Part shown: positions 8,595 to 17,214 of the stretch, piece after piece
How the letters are laid out: each line of letters starts with the position of its first letter
Position numbering within the stretch: the first letter of the stretch is position 1
Assembly (NCBI RefSeq): GCF_017948675.1
Contig: NZ_JAGFBU010000005.1
Location: 186,001 to 250,000, forward strand
Length of the DNA stretch: 64,000 nt
Direction of reading: 5' to 3'
From: Flavobacterium flabelliforme
GTDB taxonomy: Bacteria; Bacteroidota; Bacteroidia; Flavobacteriales; Flavobacteriaceae
The notes under the pieces: model-generated
The model's database searches: none
Seen by the model: only the letters and a program-made list of their open reading frames with translations
What the model was told of the DNA's origin: nothing
Translations under genes and position numbers: made by a program

Positions 8595-8657
8595 TTATCG
8601 TTTTAGCACCTTGCTCGTTCTTGCAGGTTGCTATCTCTATTAAGAGATTCGTGATAA
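8595..8657 (-). promoter_or_regulatory. Compact SAM (S-box type) riboswitch core
   Basis: On the minus strand the order is: TTATC (8653-8657), ACGA, stem P2 (six base pairs between 8643-8648 and 8633-8638), AGCAACC, a P3 hairpin (CCTGC...GCAAGG), CAAGGTGCTAAA, and GATAA (8595-8599) closing P1. The AGCAACC and AAGGTGCTAAA blocks and the TTATC/GATAA P1 match SAM-I (S-box) cores. P4 and the long kinked P2 with its pseudoknot loop appear to be missing, as in reduced SAM-I/IV-like variants. It sits about 90 bases before the transporter ATG. Confidence 0.7.
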
Positions 8658-8724
8658 CGGGAGCAAAAATAGTACTTATTTTTTTATATAAACAAATAAA
8701 AAATACTATTTATGAATTTAAAAC

Positions 8725-8755
8725 AAAAAAAAGACCTTACCGAAGTAAAGTCTTT
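8725..8755 (-). terminator. Terminator of the small GIY-YIG-like gene
   Basis: On the minus strand, AAAGAC (8750-8755) and TTAC (8745-8748) pair with GTAA (8737-8740) and GTCTTT (8730-8735) around a TTCG tetraloop, followed by a U-run. It lies 25 bases beyond the stop at 8780. Confidence 0.85.
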
Positions 8756-8779
8756 CAATTGTATTAGTATAGAAATAAC

Positions 8780-9202
8780 TTAAAAAGCTACATTCCATTT
8801 TGGCAATTTTCCATTTTCATCTAAGAAATTTTGTAAAACTTGTGCTTCTACAAATGTTGGAATTACTTTAGAATCATCATTAAAAGTCTCATACCAAACT
8901 ACTTCAAGTGTCCTAATATCTTCTTTGTTCATTTGTGCTGGCCAAGAATATTTTCTTCCTGTTTTAGCAAATTGGTGTCCTTCGACTATTTTATCATTCA
9001 AACCACCATTTTTAATTTTCAAAGTTCCGTCATTTTGAACAGTTCCAGTAGAACCAACCATAATTAACTCTTTTACTTCACCAACTGCATAAACCAAAAA
9101 CACACCAGATCCTTCAGATGCATTGCAAACTTCTGCTAAACTATCTTCTGCTGTAAATGAAAACTGATTGGTAACTTTGAATTTTTCTAACTCCTTGTAC
9201 AT
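8780..9202 (-). CDS. Small conserved hypothetical protein, GIY-YIG-like
   Basis: The 140-residue soluble protein has no signal or membrane segment. The pattern GVFLVYAVG...ELIMVGST, then W near residue 88, and the C-terminal E-A-x-V-L-Q-x-F-L-x-E-N-G-K-L-P-x-W-N resembles the ordering of GIY-YIG nuclease-like domains (GIY, YIG, catalytic Glu). The canonical tyrosines are replaced, however (VFL/MVG), so activity is doubtful. It is a single gene with its own terminator. The family assignment is only a resemblance by eye. Confidence 0.6.
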   Translation of the reverse strand: MYKELEKFKVTNQFSFTAEDSLAEVCNASEGSGVFLVYAVGEVKELIMVGSTGTVQNDGTLKIKNGGLNDKIVEGHQFAKTGRKYSWPAQMNKEDIRTLEVVWYETFNDDSKVIPTFVEAQVLQNFLDENGKLPKWNVAF

Positions 9203-9361
9203 ATATTATATTTTTATTTGAAATGGTCTTCCTAGATAAAACTCACAAAAATCGGAAAAGTTATCTAAACCATTCGTTTACATTTTTTATTTATCAAAAA
9301 TAAATCTATTAAACACTATTTTTAATAAAGTGCAAAGGTATTCTTTAATTCCATTCAATAA

Positions 9362-9400
9362 TAAAAAAGCCCCACAAAATGTGAGGCTTTTAATTTTTTT
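9362..9400 (-). terminator. Terminator downstream of sucD
   Basis: AAAAGCC (9365-9371) and CAC (9373-9375) pair with GTG (9381-9383) and GGCTTTT (9385-9391), with a T-rich flank on the minus-strand 3' side. It lies 26 bases after the sucD stop. Confidence 0.75.
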
Positions 9401-9416
9401 TTATAAATATAAAAGA

Positions 9417-10289
9417 TTATCCTAAAACTTCTTTTACTTTTTTACCAATTTCAGCTGGAGAATCTACTACGTGAATACCACATTCTCTCATAATTTGTTT
9501 TTTAGCTTCAGCCGTATCATCAGATCCACCAACAATTGCACCTGCATGTCCCATTGTACGTCCTGCTGGAGCAGTTACTCCTGCGATGAAACCTACAACT
9601 GGTTTACGGTTTCCGTCAGCTTTAATCCAATGAGCAGCATCCGCTTCTAATTGTCCACCGATTTCACCGATCATTACGATACATTCTGTTTCTGGGTCAT
9701 TCATCAATAATTCTACTGCTTCTTTTGTTGTAGTTCCAATGATTGGATCTCCACCAATTCCGATAGCAGTTGTGATTCCTAAACCTTGTTTTACTACTTG
9801 GTCAGCCGCTTCGTAAGTTAAAGTTCCTGATTTAGAAACAATACCAATAGTTCCTTTTTTGAAAACAAAACCTGGCATAATACCAACTTTAGCTTCACCT
9901 GGAGTAATAATTCCTGGACAGTTTGGACCTATTAATCTTGCATTTCTTTCTTTAACGTAACTGTTTGCTTTTATCATGTCAGCAACAGGAATTCCTTCTG
10001 TAATTGCAATAATTACTTTAATACCTGCATCTGCAGCTTCCATAATCGCATCAGCTGCAAAAGCTGGTGGAACGAAAATGATAGTTGTGTCAGCTCCTGC
10101 TTGTTCAACAGCATCTTTTACAGTATTAAAAACAGGTCTGTCTAAATGAGATGTTCCTCCTTTTCCTGGAGTTACACCACCAACAACATTAGTTCCGTAC
10201 TCAATCATTTGAGAAGCATGGAAAGTCCCTTCACTTCCTGTAAAACCTTGAACAATTATTTTGGAATCTTTATTAACTAAAACACTCAT
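9417..10289 (-). CDS. sucD: Succinate-CoA ligase (ADP-forming) alpha subunit
   Basis: The 290-residue TCA-cycle enzyme subunit forms succinate and ATP/GTP from succinyl-CoA with the beta subunit SucC, which is not in this window. It has the CoA-binding Rossmann start ([11 protein letters not shown], 15-25), [20 protein letters not shown] (121-140), and the phosphohistidine site GHAGAIVGG with His248. The length is normal. It lies 96 bases after the NTF2-like gene and has its own -7 box (10326-10333) and terminator, so it can be transcribed apart from the lpx cluster upstream. Confidence 0.97.
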   Translation of the reverse strand: MSVLVNKDSKIIVQGFTGSEGTFHASQMIEYGTNVVGGVTPGKGGTSHLDRPVFNTVKDAVEQAGADTTIIFVPPAFAADAIMEAADAGIKVIIAITEGIPVADMIKANSYVKERNARLIGPNCPGIITPGEAKVGIMPGFVFKKGTIGIVSKSGTLTYEAADQVVKQGLGITTAIGIGGDPIIGTTTKEAVELLMNDPETECIVMIGEIGGQLEADAAHWIKADGNRKPVVGFIAGVTAPAGRTMGHAGAIVGGSDDTAEAKKQIMRECGIHVVDSPAEIGKKVKEVLG

Positions 10290-10325
10290 GATATATTATT
10301 TTATGTAGTTTTTAAAATGGTTATG

Positions 10326-10333
10326 CAAAAGTA
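10326..10333 (-). promoter_or_regulatory. -7 promoter box of sucD
   Basis: TACTTTTG on the minus strand is an exact TAnnTTTG match, 37 bases upstream of the sucD ATG. Confidence 0.5.
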
Positions 10334-10385
10334 TAAAATTGTAAGCACTAAACGGGTATCCCATATTCAGTTTTTTACCACTAAA

Positions 10386-10748
10386 TTAGGATAATTGGCT
10401 CATTTGATACCCTCGATATAATTTATTGTCTTTAATTTGCCAAATCACAATAAAATGTGCCAGTAACATTTCTTCTCTAGGGTTCTCAATTGTTTTTACA
10501 AAATGAGAATAACGCACTGAAACCAAATCATTTTCGGCAATAATCTGATTGATGCGAACCTTAGATCGAACGTAAGCTTTACTTAAATCGTTAGATAAAT
10601 TTAATAATGCTTCATAATTTAGCTCAATAAAACCTTTACTACTGTTCCACTCGACTATAATATCGGGATGTAAAAAATCTTTTATAACTTCACTATCAAT
10701 TAAAGCATCCGATTTGTAAAATTTCTCAACAATTTCTTTTGAAGACAT
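10386..10748 (-). CDS. NTF2-like / SnoaL-like domain protein
   Basis: The 120-residue single-domain protein has the helix-plus-curved-sheet pattern of the NTF2-like superfamily: IVEKFYKSDALIDSEVIKDFLHPDIIVEWNSS, followed by alternating strands such as HFIVIWQIKDNKLYRGYQ. Members range from enzymes to binding proteins, so no function can be assigned. Its ATG is 1 base away from the stop of the second lpxD, so it is almost certainly translated from the same message. Confidence 0.7.
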   Translation of the reverse strand: MSSKEIVEKFYKSDALIDSEVIKDFLHPDIIVEWNSSKGFIELNYEALLNLSNDLSKAYVRSKVRINQIIAENDLVSVRYSHFVKTIENPREEMLLAHFIVIWQIKDNKLYRGYQMSQLS

Positions 10749-10749
10749 A

Positions 10750-11679
10750 TTACTTTATTTTTTTTAAAATTTCTGGAATTTTTTTAATATTAGCCAACTG
10801 TTTCAATTTCTCTCTTGACTCTTCTATTGGAGTACCAAAATAAGATTTTCCACCTTCAACTGATTTAGTTACTCCAGTTTGTCCCATGATAACAGCCTTT
10901 GCTCCTATCGTAATTCCGCTAGTGGTTCCTACTTGTCCCCAAATTGTCACTTCATCTTCAATAATAACACAGCCTGCAATTCCGGTTTGAGAAGCTATTA
11001 AACATTTTTTTCCTATCACAGTATCATGTCCTACATGCACTTGATTGTCAATTTTTGTTCCTTCACCAATAGTTGTATCTCCTGTTACTCCTTTATCAAT
11101 GGTGCAAAGAGCTCCAATGCCTACATTATCTTGAATGACAACTCTTCCTCCAGAAAGCAACTGATCAAATCCTTCGGCTCTTTTTTTATAATAAAAAGCA
11201 TCTGCACCTAAAACTGTTCCTGCATGAATTATAACATTATCACCAATTACAGTATGGTCATAAATAGAAACATTAGAATGTATTAAACAGTTTTTACCAA
11301 TAACTACATGATTTCCTATAAACGTATTTGGCTGAATAATAGTTCCTTCTCCTACAGTTGCAGAAGTAGCTATTGAGACATTTGAAAACTGAAAAGGCTT
11401 GAAATAATTTGTCAATTTATTAAAATCTCTGAACGGATCTTCAGAAATTAATAACGCTTTCCCTTCAGGACAGTCAACATTTTTATTTATTAAAATAATT
11501 GTAGCAGCCGAATTTAAAGCCTTATCATAATATTTTGGATGATCTACAAATACTATATCACCGCTGCCAACTACATGTATTTCGTTCATTCCAGTTACAG
11601 GGAAATTGGTATCACCAACATATTCACAACCGATAATAGTAGCTATTTCTTCTAAAGAGTAAACTTTTGGAAATTTCAT
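10750..11679 (-). CDS. LpxD-like UDP-3-O-acylglucosamine N-acyltransferase paralogue
   Basis: The 309-residue protein is a left-handed beta-helix hexapeptide-repeat acyltransferase. It has the LpxD N-terminal uridine-binding domain (GSGDIVFVDHPKYYDKAL) and the catalytic-region motif NQVHVGHDTVIG, whose His218 aligns with His241 of the window's canonical LpxD. It is about 38 residues shorter than that protein. Bacteroidota often carry this second copy beside efp. It may acylate a different substrate or add a different chain in lipid A synthesis, but this is not demonstrated by the sequence. Confidence 0.82.
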   Translation of the reverse strand: MKFPKVYSLEEIATIIGCEYVGDTNFPVTGMNEIHVVGSGDIVFVDHPKYYDKALNSAATIILINKNVDCPEGKALLISEDPFRDFNKLTNYFKPFQFSNVSIATSATVGEGTIIQPNTFIGNHVVIGKNCLIHSNVSIYDHTVIGDNVIIHAGTVLGADAFYYKKRAEGFDQLLSGGRVVIQDNVGIGALCTIDKGVTGDTTIGEGTKIDNQVHVGHDTVIGKKCLIASQTGIAGCVIIEDEVTIWGQVGTTSGITIGAKAVIMGQTGVTKSVEGGKSYFGTPIEESREKLKQLANIKKIPEILKKIK

Positions 11680-11696
11680 AATTTTTATTAGAAAAT

Positions 11697-11744
11697 TAAA
11701 AAAAAATAGAAAATGTGAAATTTATCTAATTTTCACATTTTCTA
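11697..11744 (-). terminator. Terminator after efp
   Basis: 11707-11720 and 11731-11744 form a perfect 14-bp inverted repeat around a 10-base loop. On the minus strand a run of about nine U follows. It lies directly after the efp stop and before the second lpxD-like gene, so it probably limits read-through into it. Confidence 0.85.
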
Positions 11745-11756
11745 TTATCAAATTAC

Positions 11757-12323
11757 TTACTCTTTTACGCGTTCCATGTAAGAACCAGAAGTAGTTTCTA
11801 TTTTAATTTTATCCCCTTCATTGATAAACAAAGGAACATTTACTAGCGCTCCTGTTTCAACAGTTGCTGATTTGGTAGCGTTTGTTGCTGTATTTCCTTT
11901 AATTCCAGGCTCAGCATACGTAACTTCTAGTATAACAGAAGCTGGCATATCTACTGAAAGCGGTAAATCAGTTTCTGTATTAATGCTAATCATTACATTT
12001 TCTCCTTCTTTTAATAAACCTGGAGAATCTAAAATATTTTTATTTAATGTAATTTGCTCAAAAGTTTCAGTATTCATGAAATGAAATTCATCACCTTCTG
12101 GATATAAAAACTGAAATTTATGATTTTCAACTCGTACTTCATCAATTTTATGTCCAGCAGAAAAAGTATTATCTAATACTCTTCCGTTAGTTAAACTTCT
12201 TAGTTTTGTTCTAACAAAAGCAGGTCCTTTACCTGGTTTTACATGAAGAAATTCAACTATTTTATAGATGTCATTATTGAATTTAATGCACAATCCGTTT
12301 TTAATATCTGATGTAGATGCCAT
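11757..12323 (-). CDS. efp: Elongation factor P
   Basis: The 188-residue translation factor binds between the P and E sites and rescues ribosomes stalled on polyproline. It has the KOW-like N domain (1-65) with the tip loop HVKPGKGPAF, where Lys32 corresponds to the modified Lys34 of E. coli EF-P. Two OB domains follow and end in the family motif IETTSGSYMERVKE. It lies 85 bases downstream of lpxA with a hairpin between them, and a strong terminator follows. Confidence 0.97.
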   Translation of the reverse strand: MASTSDIKNGLCIKFNNDIYKIVEFLHVKPGKGPAFVRTKLRSLTNGRVLDNTFSAGHKIDEVRVENHKFQFLYPEGDEFHFMNTETFEQITLNKNILDSPGLLKEGENVMISINTETDLPLSVDMPASVILEVTYAEPGIKGNTATNATKSATVETGALVNVPLFINEGDKIKIETTSGSYMERVKE

Positions 12324-12371
12324 TTATATTTTACTTTTAGCTATTAGCGATTTATATTTTATTTATTTTTC

Positions 12372-12399
12372 TGACTATTACCAAAATTGCTAATAGTCA
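12372..12399. repeat. 9-bp inverted repeat between lpxA and efp
   Basis: TGACTATTA (12372-12380) and TAATAGTCA (12391-12399) are exact inverted repeats with a 10-base loop. On the minus strand no U-run follows, so this is not a classic terminator for lpxA. It could modulate read-through or protect message ends. Confidence 0.45.
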
Positions 12400-12408
12400 A
12401 GAGTTTTT

Positions 12409-13194
12409 TTAGTAATTTCCAGAATATCCTTTCATCACACCTCGAGATGAATTTCTAATGAAATCAATAATTTCATCTCTTTCTGGTGTTGCTTCCATCT
12501 CGGCTTCGATAATTCCTAAAGCTTGAGTGGTATTGTAATTTTTTTGATATAAAATCCTGTATATACCTTGAATTTCTCTAATTTTCTCAGAAGAAAAACC
12601 ACGTCTTCTTAATCCTACTGAATTAATACCTACATAAGACAGAGGTTCTTTTGCGGCTTTAGTGTAAGGTGGTACATCTTTTCTTAATAGTGATCCTCCA
12701 GAAATCATTGCATGATCACCTATGCTAATAAACTGATGTACTGCAGACAATCCACCAATAATAGCGTGATTCCCTACGGTTACATGTCCTCCTAAAAGTA
12801 CTCCGTTTACAATTATAACATTGTGACCAATGTGACAGTCATGAGCAATATGAGCTGTTGCCATAATAAGACAATTATCACCTATTGTGGTTTGACCCGA
12901 TGCAATTGTTCCTCTATTAATGGTTACACATTCTCTAATAGTGCAATTATCACCAATAATTGCTAAGGAATCCTCGCCTCCAAATTTTAAATCCTGAGGA
13001 ACTGCTGAAATAACCGCACCTGGGAATATATTGCAATTTTTTCCAATTCTCGCTCCTTCCATTATAGTAACATTTGATCCGATCCAAGTTCCATCTCCAA
13101 TAATTACATTATTATGAATGGTTGTAAACGGCTCAATAACTACATTTTTGGCTATTTTTGCGCCTGGATGAACATAGGCTAGTGGTTGATTCAT
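12409..13194 (-). CDS. lpxA: Acyl-ACP--UDP-N-acetylglucosamine O-acyltransferase
   Basis: The 261-residue enzyme catalyses the first committed step of lipid A synthesis. Hexapeptide repeats form a left-handed beta-helix (1-185), with the catalytic stretch AHIAHDCHIGH (His115, His118; the latter corresponds to the general base His125 in E. coli). A helical C-terminal domain follows (RRRGFSSEKIREIQGIYR). The length and order are normal. It follows lpxC-fabZ by 76 bases in the same transcription unit. Confidence 0.97.
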   Translation of the reverse strand: MNQPLAYVHPGAKIAKNVVIEPFTTIHNNVIIGDGTWIGSNVTIMEGARIGKNCNIFPGAVISAVPQDLKFGGEDSLAIIGDNCTIRECVTINRGTIASGQTTIGDNCLIMATAHIAHDCHIGHNVIIVNGVLLGGHVTVGNHAIIGGLSAVHQFISIGDHAMISGGSLLRKDVPPYTKAAKEPLSYVGINSVGLRRRGFSSEKIREIQGIYRILYQKNYNTTQALGIIEAEMEATPERDEIIDFIRNSSRGVMKGYSGNY

Positions 13195-13270
13195 CAGCTA
13201 TTTTTTAATTTTTTACTAGGTTAAAGCTACCTTTCATTTTTAATAAAATTAAAAGTAATTTTCTCCAAAT

Positions 13271-14668
13271 CTATTGTTTTTTAGCAATTTGTGCCATTAA
13301 TTCTGCTTCAGCAACTAATTTACCATTGGCATAAGCATTTGCTTGCATGTGGCAAATTCCTCTTCGAATCGGTGTTATCAAATCGCACTTAAATATCAAA
13401 GTATCACCTGGTAATACTTTTTGTTTGAATTTAACATTATCAATTTTCATGAAATATGTTAAATAATTTTCAGGATCTGGAACCGTACTTAAAACTAGAA
13501 TTCCTCCTGTTTGAGCCATAGCTTCAACAATTAAAACACCTGGCATCACTGGAGCTTCTGGAAAATGACCAACAAAGAAATTTTCATTCATCGTTACATT
13601 TTTCATACCTACAACATGACTTTCAGACATTTCTATAATTCTATCAATTAATAAAAATGGAGGTCTGTGAGGTAGAACAGCCATAATTTTATGAATGTCC
13701 ATCAATGGTTCTAAATTTAAATCATAAACAGGAACATAATTTCTTTGTTCGATTTTTATGATTTTAGCCATTTTTTTAGCAAACTGTGTGTTCACAAAAT
13801 GTCCTGGCTTATTGGCAATAACTTTACCTTGAATTTTTGTACCAATTAGAGCTAAATCTCCAACTACATCTAGTAATTTATGTCTTGCTGCCTCGTTTGG
13901 ATAATGCAAAGTAAGGTTGTCTAAAATTCCATTGGGCTTAACTGTCAATTCCTCTTTTCCAAAAGCAACTTTCAAGTTTTCCATAGTTGAGGCAGAAATA
14001 TCCTTGTCAACATAAACAATGGCATTATTTAAATCCCCACCTTTAATAAGCCCTTTTTCTAATAATGATTCTAATTCATGTAGAAAACTAAAGGTTCTTG
14101 ATTGAGAAATTTCTGTTTTGAAATCGGCAATGCTTTTCATGTTTGCATTTTGAGTACCTAAAATTTTAGTCCCAAAATCTACCATAGCTGTTACGCAATA
14201 ATGATCACTTGGCATAACCAAAATCTCACTTCCAGATTCTTCATCTGTAAAAGAAATAACTTCTTTTACTACGTATACATTTCTTTTTGAATTTTGCTCT
14301 TCTACTCCAGCAGTTTCTATAGCTTCTACAAAATATTTTGAAGAACCATCCATAATAGGAAGTTCTGAAGCATTCAATTCGATAATAACATTGTCTAAAT
14401 CGCAACCAACTAAAGCTGCCAAAACATGTTCTGGAGTTTGAATTTTTACTCCACGTTTTTCTAAATTTGTCCCTCTTTCAGTGTTTACAACATAATTTGC
14501 ATCTGCCTCAATAATAGGATGTCCTTCCAGATCTACTCGAACAAAAGTAAAACCATTATTCACGGGAGCAGGTTTAAAAGTCATTTTTACTTCTTTACCG
14601 GTATGCAGTCCAACTCCTGTTAATGAGATTTCTGTTTTGATGGTCTTCTGTTTAACCATTGTTTCCAT
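13271..14668 (-). CDS. lpxC: Bifunctional LpxC deacetylase / FabZ dehydratase
   Basis: The 465-residue fusion is typical of Bacteroidota. Residues 1-310 are LpxC, the zinc deacetylase that commits lipid A synthesis, with His81 (in TPEHVLAAL), His263 and Asp267 (in [10 protein letters not shown]) as zinc ligands. Residues 315-465 are FabZ, the 3-hydroxyacyl-ACP dehydratase, with [11 protein letters not shown] and [11 protein letters not shown] (catalytic His368) and Glu382. The fusion joins the two consumers of 3-hydroxyacyl-ACP. The first ATG overlaps the lpxD stop by 17 bases; a second ATG three codons on is also possible. Confidence 0.96.
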   Translation of the reverse strand: METMVKQKTIKTEISLTGVGLHTGKEVKMTFKPAPVNNGFTFVRVDLEGHPIIEADANYVVNTERGTNLEKRGVKIQTPEHVLAALVGCDLDNVIIELNASELPIMDGSSKYFVEAIETAGVEEQNSKRNVYVVKEVISFTDEESGSEILVMPSDHYCVTAMVDFGTKILGTQNANMKSIADFKTEISQSRTFSFLHELESLLEKGLIKGGDLNNAIVYVDKDISASTMENLKVAFGKEELTVKPNGILDNLTLHYPNEAARHKLLDVVGDLALIGTKIQGKVIANKPGHFVNTQFAKKMAKIIKIEQRNYVPVYDLNLEPLMDIHKIMAVLPHRPPFLLIDRIIEMSESHVVGMKNVTMNENFFVGHFPEAPVMPGVLIVEAMAQTGGILVLSTVPDPENYLTYFMKIDNVKFKQKVLPGDTLIFKCDLITPIRRGICHMQANAYANGKLVAEAELMAQIAKKQ

Positions 14669-15695
14669 TTTTTTGGTTTAATATTTGTTTCTTTAATTCT
14701 TTTATTTCTGCAACAATTTTAGGTAAGTTCTTAAAATGAACATACGATTTACTAAAATCATTGTATCCAAATGCAGGGCTTCCTTGCAAAATTTCGTTGT
14801 CTTTTATGTTTCTTCCAACACCAGATTGAGCCTGAATTCTAACATTATCACCAATGTGTAAATGTCCTGAAATTCCGACTTGGCCACCAATCATTCCGTT
14901 CTTTCCAATCTTAGTAGAACCTGCAACACCAGTTTGTGCAGCAATTACAGTATTCTCACCTATTTCTACATTATGAGCAATTTGAATTTGATTATCCAAT
15001 TTTACTCCTTTTCTAATGATAGTAGATCCCATTGTTGCTCTGTCAATCGTCGTACAAGAACCAATATCTACATTATCTTCTATTATTACATTTCCTATTT
15101 GAGGAATCGTGGTATATGTCCCATCAGGATTTGGTGCAAAACCAAAACCATCCGAACCTATAATAGCTCCGGAATGAATTGTACAATTGTTACCTATATT
15201 AGTTTCAGAATAAATTTTTGCACCAGCAAATAATTTTACATTATCGCCTATAACAACATTATCACCTATAAAACAATTGGGATATATTTTTACGTTGGTA
15301 CCTATAATAACATTTTCTCCTACATAACTAAAACTGCCCAAATATAGGTTTTCTCCATGTATTACACTCGAAGAAAGAAAGGAATGTTGTTCTATACCGT
15401 TTTTATTTTGCTTTACTTCATTATAAAATTCTAATAATTTAGAAAAAGCAGCATACGCATCTGGTACTTTTATCAATGTTGTATCTAAATTTGCCTCTGG
15501 AATAAAGCTATCGTTAACAATTGTAACTGAGGCTTTTGTAGAGTATATATAATGAAGATATTTAGGATTTGACAAAAAAGTCAGTGATCCCTCTGCTCCA
15601 TCTTCGATTTTTGACAATCTAAAAACTTCGGCCATTGGATTCCCAATAACTTCTCCTTCTAAAATCCCTGCTATTTGTTCTGCTGTAAATTTCAT
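14652..15695 (-). CDS. lpxD: UDP-3-O-(3-hydroxyacyl)glucosamine N-acyltransferase
   Basis: The 347-residue enzyme catalyses the third step of lipid A synthesis. It has the uridine-binding N-domain ([20 protein letters not shown]), about ten hexapeptide coils, and the active-site segment [12 protein letters not shown] with His241. [11 protein letters not shown] and a C-terminal helix follow. The full length matches the family. It overlaps lpxC-fabZ by 17 bases and follows the HD-domain gene by 39 bases. Confidence 0.96.
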   Translation of the reverse strand: MKFTAEQIAGILEGEVIGNPMAEVFRLSKIEDGAEGSLTFLSNPKYLHYIYSTKASVTIVNDSFIPEANLDTTLIKVPDAYAAFSKLLEFYNEVKQNKNGIEQHSFLSSSVIHGENLYLGSFSYVGENVIIGTNVKIYPNCFIGDNVVIGDNVKLFAGAKIYSETNIGNNCTIHSGAIIGSDGFGFAPNPDGTYTTIPQIGNVIIEDNVDIGSCTTIDRATMGSTIIRKGVKLDNQIQIAHNVEIGENTVIAAQTGVAGSTKIGKNGMIGGQVGISGHLHIGDNVRIQAQSGVGRNIKDNEILQGSPAFGYNDFSKSYVHFKNLPKIVAEIKELKKQILNQKNGNNG

Positions 15696-15734
15696 TGCGA
15701 CAAAAATATAAAAAATAGATTTTAAATGGTGTTT

Positions 15735-16964
15735 TTATAACAGTTGTTTTGGAAAACAGATGTAATATTTGGTCACCGATTTAGATAATGATTTTAAATT
15801 CAGCTGATCTGAAGATTCAATTACATCCTCAACAGTATTATCTTTTTTCAAAATACGTATCGGATCTGCTTCTTTACTGTAGGCTTGGTTTTTTATTTTT
15901 CCTTTAAAGATAAAATAATTAGCATCTGCGACAGAAATATTATTCTGTAACGCAAAACGCTCTTTCAATGGCTGTAAATCTTCAATGGCTACTTTTTCAC
16001 TTGTTAATTTAATTTTTAATAAATCTCTATTAACAATCATTTTACTCAAGGTGGCTAAAATAAAATCATCATTTTTTTGCCAAGATTTTAAAGCTCCAAT
16101 AATATCAAAATCATCTAATTGAGCAAATAAATCTAATTTTTCAGCATCAAAAGTTTCTATTGTAACTTTATTTTGCATAAAAAATAATAGAGGTTCGCTG
16201 CAGGGTAATGAAACTCCTTTTAATGTTAATTCTTTGGCTCGTTTTAGTATTCTCATCAAAATTAATTCGGCCACTAAACTCGTTTTATGCAAATACGCTT
16301 GCCAATACATTAAACGTCGTGACATTAAAAACTTCTCTACCGAATAGATTCCTTTTTCTTCGATAACTAAATAGTCATCAACAACATTCATCATCTGAAT
16401 TAATCGTTCTGAATTCACATTTCCTTCCGCAACACCCGAATAATAACTATCGCGTTTCAAATAATCCATTCGATCCATGTCGAGTTGACTCGAAATCAAC
16501 TGAAGCATAAATTTACGATCATACTCTCCTTTAAATACTTGAATAGCCAAATCTAGCTTACCATTAAACTCAACATTTAATTGGTTCATAAATAACAAAG
16601 ATATTTCTTCATGATGTACCTCTTCTACAATACTTTTTTCCATAGCATGAGAAAAAGGTCCGTGACCAATGTCGTGCAGTAAAATAGCAATGTACAAAGC
16701 GTTTTCCTCTTCATTTGAAATAACAATTCCTTTAAATCGAAGTACATCAACCGCTTTTTGCATCAAATGCATACAGCCTAAAGCGTGATGAAAACGAGTA
16801 TGATTAGCTCCTGGATAGACTAAGTAGGACAATCCCATTTGTGATATACGACGCAAACGCTGAAAATAAGGATGCTGAATTAAATCGTAAATTAAAGCAT
16901 TGGGAATGGTAATAAAACCATAAATAGGATCATTAAATATTTTAAGCTTATTGATTTGACTCAC
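15735..16964 (-). CDS. HD-domain phosphohydrolase (dNTPase/SAMHD1-like)
   Basis: The 409-residue cytoplasmic protein has the HD motif pattern HTRFHHALG (55-63), LLHDIGHGPFSHAME (96-109, His97-Asp98) and DMDRMDYLKRD. This matches the dGTPase/SAMHD1-like branch of HD hydrolases, so nucleotide hydrolysis is likely but the substrate is unknown. The start appears to be GTG (16962-16964). TATATTTG (minus strand, 16987-16994) is a good -7 box and probably drives the whole HD-lpxD-lpxC/fabZ-lpxA-efp run. Confidence 0.88.
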   Translation of the reverse strand: MSQINKLKIFNDPIYGFITIPNALIYDLIQHPYFQRLRRISQMGLSYLVYPGANHTRFHHALGCMHLMQKAVDVLRFKGIVISNEEENALYIAILLHDIGHGPFSHAMEKSIVEEVHHEEISLLFMNQLNVEFNGKLDLAIQVFKGEYDRKFMLQLISSQLDMDRMDYLKRDSYYSGVAEGNVNSERLIQMMNVVDDYLVIEEKGIYSVEKFLMSRRLMYWQAYLHKTSLVAELILMRILKRAKELTLKGVSLPCSEPLLFFMQNKVTIETFDAEKLDLFAQLDDFDIIGALKSWQKNDDFILATLSKMIVNRDLLKIKLTSEKVAIEDLQPLKERFALQNNISVADANYFIFKGKIKNQAYSKEADPIRILKKDNTVEDVIESSDQLNLKSLSKSVTKYYICFPKQLL

Positions 16965-16986
16965 TATAAGTTATTTTTTAGGTCAA

Positions 16987-16994
16987 CAAATATA
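16987..16994 (-). promoter_or_regulatory. -7 promoter box of the HD-lpx cluster
   Basis: TATATTTG on the minus strand is an exact TAnnTTTG match, 22 bases upstream of the GTG of the HD-domain gene. Confidence 0.5.
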
Positions 16995-17167
16995 CGGAAA
17001 TTTAGATCTTAAATAAGAAATCCAAATGAACCCCATTTTGAGTTTAAAATTACAAATGTATTTTAAACCATACTCACTTGATTAGAGCAGTTTTATAATT
17101 TTTAATTTCAAGTAAATTTATAGTACAAAAATAAAATGTTAAAAAATTAACACAAATTTAAGTTCGT

Positions 17168-17202
17168 TTAGTTCGCAAATATACGAACTAACTCTACTTT
17201 TG
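17168..17202 (+). promoter_or_regulatory. Operator and promoter of the RND efflux operon
   Basis: TTAGTTCG (17168-17175) and CGAACTAA (17184-17191) form a perfect 8-bp inverted repeat with an 8-base spacer, and an extra AGTTCG half-site lies at 17161-17166. The -7 box TACTTTTG (17195-17202) follows directly. A dimeric MarR/GbsR-type repressor bound here would block the promoter, so autorepression by the adjacent regulator is the natural reading. Confidence 0.65.
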
Positions 17203-17214
17203 CAAAAAAAAATT

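Noticed and set aside
17200..17214. Upstream TTG start of the GbsR/MarR-type regulator
   Set aside because: The TTG is part of the -7 box TACTTTTG, so it cannot be in the message; the ATG at 17215 is used.
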